Assembly: GCF_010747415.1 (NCBI RefSeq)
Contig: NZ_JAAGNZ010000001.1
Span: 2,790,001-2,854,000, forward strand
DNA from: Spirosoma agri
GTDB taxonomy: Bacteria; Bacteroidota; Bacteroidia; Cytophagales; Spirosomataceae
Reading direction: 5' to 3'
Length of the DNA stretch: 64,000 nucleotides
Shown here: piece after piece, positions 1-6,830 of the stretch
Numbering within the stretch: the first letter of the stretch is position 1
Layout: the number at the start of each line of letters is the position of its first letter
Made by a program: the position numbers and the translations under genes
Notes under the pieces: generated by a model
Databases searched by the model: none
Told to the model about the DNA's origin: nothing
The model's input: the letters and a program-made list of their open reading frames with translations, nothing else

Positions 1-487
<487 letters not shown>

Positions 488-543
488 TTACAAAAAACGT
501 TGCTTAGACAAGATCCGTGATTCGGACTGTCGAACGCTTATAA

Positions 544-840
544 TTAAAGAATTGCGAAAATGTCGGATTCGCGCATGATCAGGTACTCTTTGCTGTCAAC
601 GGTGATTTCTGTACCAGCATATTTGCCATACAGAACCGTATCGCCCACCTGAACCGTTAGGGGCTCATCTTTCTTGCCTGCACCAACGGCTACGACCGTA
701 CCGCGCTGTGGTTTTTCCTTTGCCGTGTCAGGAATGATGATCCCGAACGAGGTTTTTTCTTCGGCCGGTGCTGCTTCTACCAGTACGCGGTCTGCCAGCG
801 GTTTCACGTTCACTTTAACGCTTTCCGTTTCTGCTACCAT
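544..840 (-). CDS. groS: Co-chaperonin GroES (10 kDa)
   Basis: Heptameric lid of the GroEL folding chamber. The 98-residue product has the family order: [20 protein letters not shown] at the N-terminus, a mobile loop with [41 protein letters not shown] and the ending [13 protein letters not shown]. The frame stays open upstream to 936, but the ATG at 838-840 gives the normal family length and leaves a leader holding the promoter signals at 873-959. It is first in the groES-groEL operon. Confidence 0.96.
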   Translation of the reverse strand: MVAETESVKVNVKPLADRVLVEAAPAEEKTSFGIIIPDTAKEKPQRGTVVAVGAGKKDEPLTVQVGDTVLYGKYAGTEITVDSKEYLIMRESDIFAIL

Positions 841-872
841 GATAATGAGTTGATTAAGGTTATTAACTAGTT

Positions 873-888
873 GTGCAATGCGTTGCAC
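873..888. promoter_or_regulatory. Inverted repeat in the groES leader
   Basis: GTGCAA and TTGCAC arms flank a 4-nt centre (TGCG). The dyad falls where transcription from the sigma54-like element at 901-920 would start, about 33-48 nt before the groES ATG. It is not the CIRCE sequence bound by HrcA. It may be an operator or a 5' UTR hairpin; function is inferred. Confidence 0.35.
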
Positions 889-900
889 GTCGTTCACCGA

Positions 901-920
901 GTGCCAATTTTTGTGCCAAT
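901..920 (-). promoter_or_regulatory. Candidate sigma54-type (-24/-12) promoter of groES-groEL
   Basis: On the minus strand the sequence reads TTGGCAC-AAAAA-TTGGCAC. The sigma54 consensus is TGGCAC-N5-TTGC. The -24 half is perfect; the -12 half reads TTGG where TTGC is expected, with the GC shifted by one base. A sigma54 activator gene lies 3 kb away at 3845-5200. No good TAnnTTTG housekeeping box is evident in this leader. Confidence 0.45.
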
Positions 921-929
921 CCTGATAGA

Positions 930-959
930 CTGTCAAATTTTCAGGCTTTTCACTGACAG
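930..959. promoter_or_regulatory. Inverted repeat CTGTCA-N18-TGACAG upstream of groES
   Basis: Perfect 6-bp arms lie at 930-935 and 954-959, just upstream of the sigma54-like element. The position suits an activator or repressor site. A related quasi-dyad, CTGTCATTTTGTCAG, lies at 6775-6789 upstream of miaB. Function is inferred. Confidence 0.35.
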
Positions 960-1089
960 ACTGCCATTCTCTGCTTTATTTATAATTCATTCTCATATAA
1001 CTGCCATAGGGCAAACAGAATTTGGTTTTCTGTGTTCTACTCGTTATTTTGAGCAACCAATCTGTCAGCTAACGTGTGTTTGTGAGTCT

Positions 1090-1797
1090 ATGAAAAAATT
1101 ACAATCTGACTGGTTTACGCAAAATTGGCTCGATGCCGAGTACCAGAAATATGTCTTGATGGCATATTTACAAGCTGTCCGGCAAAACTTCACTGAAAAC
1201 AGACTATGCCCCGATTTACCCGATTTACGCGACCATTATGAAACTGGGGTTCGCTTTTCGAGGGGCAAAGGTACGTTAAATGCTGCGTTTCCCAAGCGAG
1301 CGGACCGAGTTACCGGACCACCACCCCGAATCGAATACAAATCCGAGGTGACGGATGATGAGTTCATGACAGAACTGGACACGATCATGAACTTTGCCCT
1401 GCCGCGTTTCCAGGCTACCCTGACAGAAGGGCAGCAACGATGGGCTGACATAACGAAGTCGCTGACTCTCTCACCGGTTGGTTTGATGCCCCTGCGACCG
1501 GAAGAAGGCTACTTACTGATTCATACCACCAATCAGGCAGAAACGCAGATCTATCGTTTTCGCCTGACACTCTACTCAGAGCAAGAGCCCGGTGGCCGGT
1601 TAGTCCGGCTTCAGTTTGTGGAGGCCGTGCAGAAGAGTCTTGTCAATACGGTCGAGAATATAAAACTTGATCTAATCCGGCGGCATCGCAATCTGCCCAA
1701 TCCAGCCACATTCATGCTGGAAAGCCAGCGAACGTATCCCGTTCAGGAAACACTGCTGCCCATTGCCCGGCAGATGCTGGTGCAGGCAGTGGCCTGA
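1090..1797 (+). CDS. Conserved hypothetical protein, 235 aa
   Basis: I do not recognise a named family. The frame is open from 871, but the ATG at 1090 (MKKLQSDWFTQNWLDAEYQK) is the natural start and frees the upstream 250 bp for the divergent groES promoter. The product is soluble, with no signal peptide or membrane segment. It is rich in aromatic and charged residues, with YLLIHTTNQAETQIYRFRLT and a C-terminal helical stretch ending ETLLPIARQMLVQAVA. Its position between secG and groES, and codon use like its neighbours, suggest a real core-type gene of this lineage. A bidirectional terminator follows directly. Confidence 0.75.
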   Translation: MKKLQSDWFTQNWLDAEYQKYVLMAYLQAVRQNFTENRLCPDLPDLRDHYETGVRFSRGKGTLNAAFPKRADRVTGPPPRIEYKSEVTDDEFMTELDTIMNFALPRFQATLTEGQQRWADITKSLTLSPVGLMPLRPEEGYLLIHTTNQAETQIYRFRLTLYSEQEPGGRLVRLQFVEAVQKSLVNTVENIKLDLIRRHRNLPNPATFMLESQRTYPVQETLLPIARQMLVQAVA

Positions 1798-1800
1798 ACT

Positions 1801-1834
1801 AAAAAAGACCCCGATTTATGTCGGGGTCTTTTTT
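1801..1834. terminator. Bidirectional intrinsic terminator
   Basis: A 14-bp stem (AAAAAAGACCCCGA paired with TCGGGGTCTTTTTT) with a 6-nt loop, followed by T residues on both strands. It sits between the convergent 235-aa gene and secG. Confidence 0.9.
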
Positions 1835-1856
1835 GTGAAATTTAGTGACAGCAGGT

Positions 1857-2270
1857 TTATTTCTGGGGCGTCAGCGCCGAAGTCGAAGCACCCGGTGTGG
1901 ATGCACCTGGTGTTGCCGCACCTGGAACGGCCTGACTTGGTGCGGCAGCCGGGGTAGGAGCAGGTGTTGGAGCCGCTGCACCCGGTAGTGTTTGCGTCTG
2001 CGCGCGATCTACGTTGATGCTATTGATGCCAGACGCCTGATTGCGGTCAATCATGACGTAAGAGGCCAGTGAAAGGACCATTACGCCAATACCGAGACCC
2101 CAGGTAATTTGCTCCAGCAGATCGGTTGTTTTTTTAACACCCATAAGCTGATTGGACCCTAGTCCGCCAAACTCGCCGGCTAGTCCACCTCCCTTAGAGT
2201 TTTGAACGAGCACAATCAGAATCAGTAAGACAGTGAAGATGCAAATGATGACAATAGTTGCCGTTACCAT
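1857..2270 (-). CDS. secG: Preprotein translocase subunit SecG
   Basis: Small inner-membrane subunit of the SecYEG channel. The N-terminal 75 residues hold two hydrophobic segments (about 5-23 and 53-73) separated by the SecG signature NSKGGGLAGEFGG and LMGVKKTTDLLEQITW. The rest of the 137 residues is an unusual low-complexity tail rich in Ala, Pro, Thr and Gly with repeats such as ATPGASTPGAS. It is last in the miaB-bEBP-lptE-TPR-secG run, 70 bp after the TPR-like gene. Confidence 0.95.
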   Translation of the reverse strand: MVTATIVIICIFTVLLILIVLVQNSKGGGLAGEFGGLGSNQLMGVKKTTDLLEQITWGLGIGVMVLSLASYVMIDRNQASGINSINVDRAQTQTLPGAAAPTPAPTPAAAPSQAVPGAATPGASTPGASTSALTPQK

Positions 2271-2283
2271 GAATTTTAGTTGC

Positions 2284-2299
2284 CACCGGAACGCCGGTG
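2284..2299. other. Small hairpin upstream of secG
   Basis: CACCGG-AACG-CCGGTG forms a 6-bp GC-rich stem in the gap between the TPR-like gene and secG. No T-run follows on the minus strand, so it may be a processing or attenuating element rather than a terminator. Confidence 0.3.
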
Positions 2300-2340
2300 C
2301 GTTTATTCGTAAAGAGTTGATTCAGTAAGCTAGAGTGGTT

Positions 2341-3177
2341 TCAAGAGTCGCTCGATTCGCTGGCCGCACTCGATAATTCACTGATTTTTGCCGCAAAGTA
2401 CGATTTTTTCTCTGGATTTTTCACTATCAGCTTCTCGTAGATTTCGCGGGCCTTATCAAGTTTCCCCTGTTTGATGAGGATTTTGGCAAAACTTTCGGTC
2501 ACCAGACTACCGCTGCTAACGGGTTTGTTGCGCTTCGTTAAGTCTTCCTGCTCGGGTTGTTCGGTTAATTTGGTGCGTATCTGTGAAATGCGCGGTTCTT
2601 TCTTGATAAAGTCTTCAATCAGATCAAACTGACGCTTCCGTTCGATATCGGCAGGAGAGAGGACAGGCTCCGGCGGAACGGTCTCGGCGATCTGGGTAAG
2701 TTCGTTCTGTAGCTTTTTTTCGGCCAGTGTCGGGTCTTCAGGGGTGGGTATGCTTTCGGTGGATTCCGGCTGTGCGGGCTCGGGTAAGCGTAGCAAAGGC
2801 ATTTTTGGAAAACCGTTGCTCAGCCCGGCCTTCGATTTGAACAGAGCATAGCTTTCGTGCTGGTAATCGTCAGGGATGGGAACGTGTTTGGCCGACAACT
2901 CATTGAGTTTGGTCAACAGATTCTCCGACCACTGAAACTCGTTGTCGATCAGTTTGCGCAGCGAATTACGACTTAGGGCGTGGGCAGCCGCCTGTCTGAT
3001 AAAAGGTACGGTCTGGCTTTTCAGGTGAACTGAAGCCGCTTTGGCCGTCAGTGTATGAAGGCCCTGACAGTATGGGTAGGTTTGCAGACTTTCCTGTAAT
3101 TGTACGAAATCGGTCGCACTGAGATCATCGGGGTGGGTGACCCAATACGAAAAGGTTTCTTTGTCGAGTGCAAGCAT
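2341..3177 (-). CDS. Hypothetical protein with TPR-like C-terminus, 278 aa
   Basis: Cytoplasmic protein of unknown function without signal peptide or membrane helix. The N-terminal 120 residues are helical (MLALDKETFSYWVTHPDDLS, then LQTYPYCQGLHTLTAKAA). A charged Pro/Glu-rich linker follows (about 130-200). The C-terminus has one TPR-like helix pair: FAKILIKQGKLDKAREIYEK then LIVKNPEKKSYFAAKISEL. Genes of this kind commonly sit between lptE and secG in Cytophagales. Co-transcription is likely, but the link to export or LPS assembly is only positional. Confidence 0.8.
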   Translation of the reverse strand: MLALDKETFSYWVTHPDDLSATDFVQLQESLQTYPYCQGLHTLTAKAASVHLKSQTVPFIRQAAAHALSRNSLRKLIDNEFQWSENLLTKLNELSAKHVPIPDDYQHESYALFKSKAGLSNGFPKMPLLRLPEPAQPESTESIPTPEDPTLAEKKLQNELTQIAETVPPEPVLSPADIERKRQFDLIEDFIKKEPRISQIRTKLTEQPEQEDLTKRNKPVSSGSLVTESFAKILIKQGKLDKAREIYEKLIVKNPEKKSYFAAKISELSSAASESSDS

Positions 3178-3282
3178 GGATTTTTCAGTCGCGCATTACG
3201 GTTGGCCGAAGGTAATGAGAATTTTAGACTTGCCTGATTGATAACGTATCCGTCATTAAAAATTCAGAGCAAGTACGGCTAT

Positions 3283-3864
3283 CTACCAATCGGCAGCCGT
3301 CTTGTTGAAAATGTCTAAAACGATCTGATCCAGGATTTTAGGCACCAGACGGCTTTCGTTTTGGCTGAGTGTCTGGTTCTGCGGAAAATCCTGATAAAAA
3401 GAGAATGACTGCTCGAAGTTTTTGCTCTCGTCTTTGTTATTATAAAAACGAGCTAGAACGGTGATCTGTAGCCGGTTAACGCCCGCCTGATCCTGTGCGG
3501 TTGGGGCCACCGCCAGTAGGTCGTAGCCGGTAATATTGCCTTCCAGTACCATATCGCCATTGTTAGGAACAACTTTTAGATTGGTATACCGCTGGTAATA
3601 TTCCTTAAGTCGTTCATTAAACGTCAGCGGTAGATTGGCCGGTCCGCCAGCCGTTGCCAGGACGAAGTTATTGACCGTGACACTCTTGATATCGGGCGAA
3701 AGTGTTGTTCCGGTAAATGAATAGACGCCACAGGAAGCCGTGAGCAGTGAGCAACTAACCACCAGCAGGAAACCGAGCAGCTGCCTGACAGGTAGCTGGA
3801 ATGGACCTGCCGTCGCCTGTTGGTGGATTGCTGTTGCTTGACGTTTATTCTTCATCAATTTCAT
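3283..3864 (-). CDS. lptE: LptE-like outer-membrane lipoprotein (LPS assembly)
   Basis: Predicted partner of LptD in placing LPS in the outer leaflet. A lipoprotein signal is visible: a hydrophobic run LLGFLLVVSCSLLTASC followed by GVYSFTGTTLSPDIKSVTV, the start typical of Bacteroidota LptE. About 193 residues. The ATG at 3864 overlaps the end of the bEBP gene; a second in-frame ATG at 3855 is equally possible, and the frame extends to 3906 without better support. The overlap points to translational coupling with the bEBP gene. Confidence 0.85.
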   Translation of the reverse strand: MKLMKNKRQATAIHQQATAGPFQLPVRQLLGFLLVVSCSLLTASCGVYSFTGTTLSPDIKSVTVNNFVLATAGGPANLPLTFNERLKEYYQRYTNLKVVPNNGDMVLEGNITGYDLLAVAPTAQDQAGVNRLQITVLARFYNNKDESKNFEQSFSFYQDFPQNQTLSQNESRLVPKILDQIVLDIFNKTAADW

Positions 3865-5200
3865 ACTGCTTAATTTTCCGGTATAACGTCCGTTCAGAGA
3901 TACCAAGTGCCTGCGCTGCGTATTTACGTTTATTGTTGTTTCGCCGTAACGCTTTTAAAATCATTTCCTTCTCCTGCCGTTCGAGCGAGAGCGAATCATC
4001 TTCTTCCGTTTCGTGGGTTACATCCTCCACAGTCACATCGTTGATGTCATGCGCCACATCGTCGAAAATCTGCACGGGCGGATGGCTGTTATACGTCTCG
4101 GAGGGCGGTGGATTTTCTGGACGACCCGTACCGTTTGGTGCTGGCAGAAACCGGGTAATGTTGGTATCGACCGGCGGATGATCGCCGTCCGGTTGAATCG
4201 AGTCGAACAGATCTTTGTGATTGTTCAGAATCTGCCGGCCATCCTGTTCATCGCCCAACACATCGCGAACGAGCTTCTTAAGATCATTTACATCCCGGCG
4301 CATGTCGAACAGTACTTTGTACAGCAGTTCGCGCTCCGAAAAATTTTCCCCGTTCGTGCCACCATTCGTCTGTGGAAATAAGGCCAGACTCCGGTTGCTG
4401 GGCTGCTGTTGCGGTAGGTAGCGCGTCAGCGTTTCGGTCTCGATCGGCTTGTTCTGTTCTGATTCGAGAATGGATACCTGCTCGGCGATATTTTTCAACT
4501 GACGGATATTACCCGGAAACGGATAACTCATCAGCACTTGCTTGGCTCCCTCGGTTAGTTGGAGCGGTTTGATCCGGTAACGTTCCGAGAAATCAGTGGT
4601 AAACTTGCGAAACAGCAGTTCGATATCGGTGCCCCGTTCGCGCAGAGGTGGAACATAAATCGGCACGGTATTGAGCCGGTAGTACAGGTCTTCCCGGAAA
4701 TTTCCTTTATCGACGGCATCCATCAAATTGACGTTGGTAGCGGCTACCACGCGCACATCGGTTTTCTGGGTCTTGGACGAACCGACCCGAATAAACTCCC
4801 CGTTTTCCAGTACCCGCAGCAAACGAGCCTGGGTGCCCAGGGGCATTTCCCCGATTTCGTCCAGAAAAATGGTGCCGCCATTCGTCGTCTCGAAGTAACC
4901 TTTCCGCGAATCGACAGCCCCCGTAAAAGAGCCCTTCTCGTGGCCAAACAGTTCGGAGTCGATGGTTCCTTCCGGAATGGCCCCGCAGTTGATGGCAATG
5001 AACTGGCCATGCTTGCGGGCGCTCAGGCTATGAATGATCTTGGAAAAGGATTCTTTACCACTACCACTCTCGCCCGTAATGAGCACGGTCAGGTCGGTAG
5101 CGGCAACCTGCATGGCTACGTTGATAGCGTAGTTGAGCGCAGGCGCATTCCCAATGATACCGAAGCGTTGTTTGACGCTTTGAATTTCTTGAATATCCAT
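3845..5200 (-). CDS. Sigma54-dependent activator, AAA+ and Fis-type HTH (bEBP)
   Basis: Transcription activator that remodels sigma54 RNA polymerase using ATP. The AAA+ domain (about 15-245) shows Walker A GESGSGKES, the sigma54-contact loop written GSFTGA instead of the usual GAFTGA, Walker B GGTIFLDEIGE, and the arginine region YYRLNTVPIYVPPLRERG. The C-terminus is a Fis-type HTH (LKALRRNNNKRKYAAQALGI then SERTLYRKIKQYEI). There is no N-terminal receiver, PAS or GAF domain: the AAA+ core begins almost at the start, so control is by expression level or a partner. It starts 3 bp after the miaB stop. A 451-residue length includes a disordered linker (about 270-400). Confidence 0.92.
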   Translation of the reverse strand: MDIQEIQSVKQRFGIIGNAPALNYAINVAMQVAATDLTVLITGESGSGKESFSKIIHSLSARKHGQFIAINCGAIPEGTIDSELFGHEKGSFTGAVDSRKGYFETTNGGTIFLDEIGEMPLGTQARLLRVLENGEFIRVGSSKTQKTDVRVVAATNVNLMDAVDKGNFREDLYYRLNTVPIYVPPLRERGTDIELLFRKFTTDFSERYRIKPLQLTEGAKQVLMSYPFPGNIRQLKNIAEQVSILESEQNKPIETETLTRYLPQQQPSNRSLALFPQTNGGTNGENFSERELLYKVLFDMRRDVNDLKKLVRDVLGDEQDGRQILNNHKDLFDSIQPDGDHPPVDTNITRFLPAPNGTGRPENPPPSETYNSHPPVQIFDDVAHDINDVTVEDVTHETEEDDSLSLERQEKEMILKALRRNNNKRKYAAQALGISERTLYRKIKQYEIDEE

Positions 5201-5203
5201 AAA

Positions 5204-6664
5204 TTAAACGACCTCACCGCGTAGTGTTGCCGACGAACATTCGGTTATCAACACATTGACATACTGGCCTTTCTGAAGGTTTCCTTTGGGGAAAACGACT
5301 AGTTTGTTCTGGTCACTACGGCCAGACAGAAACTCATCCGAACGCTTGGAATTTCCTTCGATCAATACCCGTAGCACCTGTCCGATATGCCGCTGGTTAC
5401 GCGCTGCCGAGTAGTACTGCTGTTTGGCGATGATCTCACTTAACCGACGCTTTTTAACCTCTTCGGGGATGTCGTCGGGGTATTTCTTGGCTGCTAGCGT
5501 GCCGGGCCGCTCCGAATAAGCGAACATGTAGGCGTAGTCGTACTGCACATAATCCATCAACGACAGCGATTCCTGATGCTCTTCTTCGGTCTCGGAACAG
5601 AAGCCCGAAATCATATCGGTAGAGATACCACAATCGTCGCCCAAAATCGCCCGGATACGGTCAATTCGATCGATATACCAAGGCCGGTCGTAGGTCCGGT
5701 TCATGATCTTCAGCACGCGGCTGTTACCACTTTGAGCCGGTAGGTGGATGTATTTGCAGATGTTGTCGTACTTCGCCATCGTGTGCAGCACATCGTCCGT
5801 AATGTCCTTGGGATGGGATGTCGAGAAGCGAATGCGCAGATCGGGATGTATGCGAGCAACGGTTTCGAGCAGATCCGCAAATGTTGTCGTGGAGAGTGCG
5901 GAGCCAGCCGTTGCGGCTTCCGTCTGGCTGGTCGTCAGTGACTCGTCACGCCATTTGTACGAATCGACGTTCTGCCCCAGCAGCGTCACTTCGCGGTAAC
6001 CCCGGTCGAAAAGGTCCTGGGCTTCGCGGACGATGCTGTGCGGATCGCGACTGCGTTCCCGGCCCCGCGTGAAGGGGACCACGCAGAAGCTGCACATGTT
6101 GTCGCAGCCGCGCATGATCGACACGAATGCTGTAACCCCATTGGAATTCAGGCGAATCGGCGAAATATCGGCATACGTCTCTTCGCGGGAAAGAAAAACG
6201 TTGACGGCTTTCTGGCCCGATCCGGCTTCTTCAACCAACTTCGGAATATCGCGGTAGGCATCCGGACCCGCCACAATATCGATCACTTTTTCTTCTTCCA
6301 GTAGCTTGGTTTTCAGTCGTTCGGCCATGCAGCCGAGCATACCGACCAGCAGTTCTGGTTTCAGCCGTTTCAATCCGACCAGGTGTTTGAGCCGGTGACG
6401 GACCTTTTGCTCGGCGTTTTCCCGAATGGCACAGGTATTAAGAAAAATAAGATCAGCCTCTTCGGCCGTTGAGGTGGTTGCAAAACCGGCATTACGCATC
6501 ACGGCGGCCACGATCTCACTATCCGCGAAATTCATCTGGCAACCGTAACTTTCGATATAGAGTTTCTTTTTGCCTACGGCCAGCTCATCCTCTGAAGTAC
6601 GAGGCAGGTCAATGGCTTCCTTGTCGGCAGGCTGTAATATCGTCAATTCAGGAATAAGCGTCAT
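5204..6664 (-). CDS. miaB: tRNA-2-methylthio-N6-dimethylallyladenosine synthase MiaB
   Basis: Radical-SAM enzyme that methylthiolates i6A37 of tRNAs. 486 residues from the ATG at 6664; an in-frame TTG at 6673 is less likely. Domains in order: UPF0004 domain with [26 protein letters not shown] and [11 protein letters not shown] (three cluster Cys); radical-SAM core with [20 protein letters not shown] (CxxxCxxC) and [13 protein letters not shown]-terminal TRAM domain ending [16 protein letters not shown]. First gene of the operon with the bEBP, lptE, TPR-like gene and secG. Confidence 0.96.
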   Translation of the reverse strand: MTLIPELTILQPADKEAIDLPRTSEDELAVGKKKLYIESYGCQMNFADSEIVAAVMRNAGFATTSTAEEADLIFLNTCAIRENAEQKVRHRLKHLVGLKRLKPELLVGMLGCMAERLKTKLLEEEKVIDIVAGPDAYRDIPKLVEEAGSGQKAVNVFLSREETYADISPIRLNSNGVTAFVSIMRGCDNMCSFCVVPFTRGRERSRDPHSIVREAQDLFDRGYREVTLLGQNVDSYKWRDESLTTSQTEAATAGSALSTTTFADLLETVARIHPDLRIRFSTSHPKDITDDVLHTMAKYDNICKYIHLPAQSGNSRVLKIMNRTYDRPWYIDRIDRIRAILGDDCGISTDMISGFCSETEEEHQESLSLMDYVQYDYAYMFAYSERPGTLAAKKYPDDIPEEVKKRRLSEIIAKQQYYSAARNQRHIGQVLRVLIEGNSKRSDEFLSGRSDQNKLVVFPKGNLQKGQYVNVLITECSSATLRGEVV

Positions 6665-6774
6665 AATCGTCAATAAGTCAGTGTGTTGGCAACCCTGCCA
6701 GCAGAAATACGGGAAACGTGTACTTCTTACCGCATCAACTAAGCCGTAAAATTACGAAGAAAGGATAAATGATG

Positions 6775-6789
6775 CTGTCATTTTGTCAG
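6775..6789. promoter_or_regulatory. Quasi-dyad CTGTCATTTTGTCAG upstream of miaB
   Basis: On the minus strand it reads CTGACAAAATGACAG, a TGACA-N3-TGACA direct repeat and also an imperfect palindrome. It lies in the 166-bp gap between the tamL end and the miaB start, about 110 bp before miaB, and shares the CTGTCA/TGACAG half-site with the repeat upstream of groES (930-959). Possible common regulator site; inference. Confidence 0.3.
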
Positions 6790-6830
6790 GATTCCGCCGT
6801 TAAAATCTGTTAAAGCGGGACGGGTGGTCA

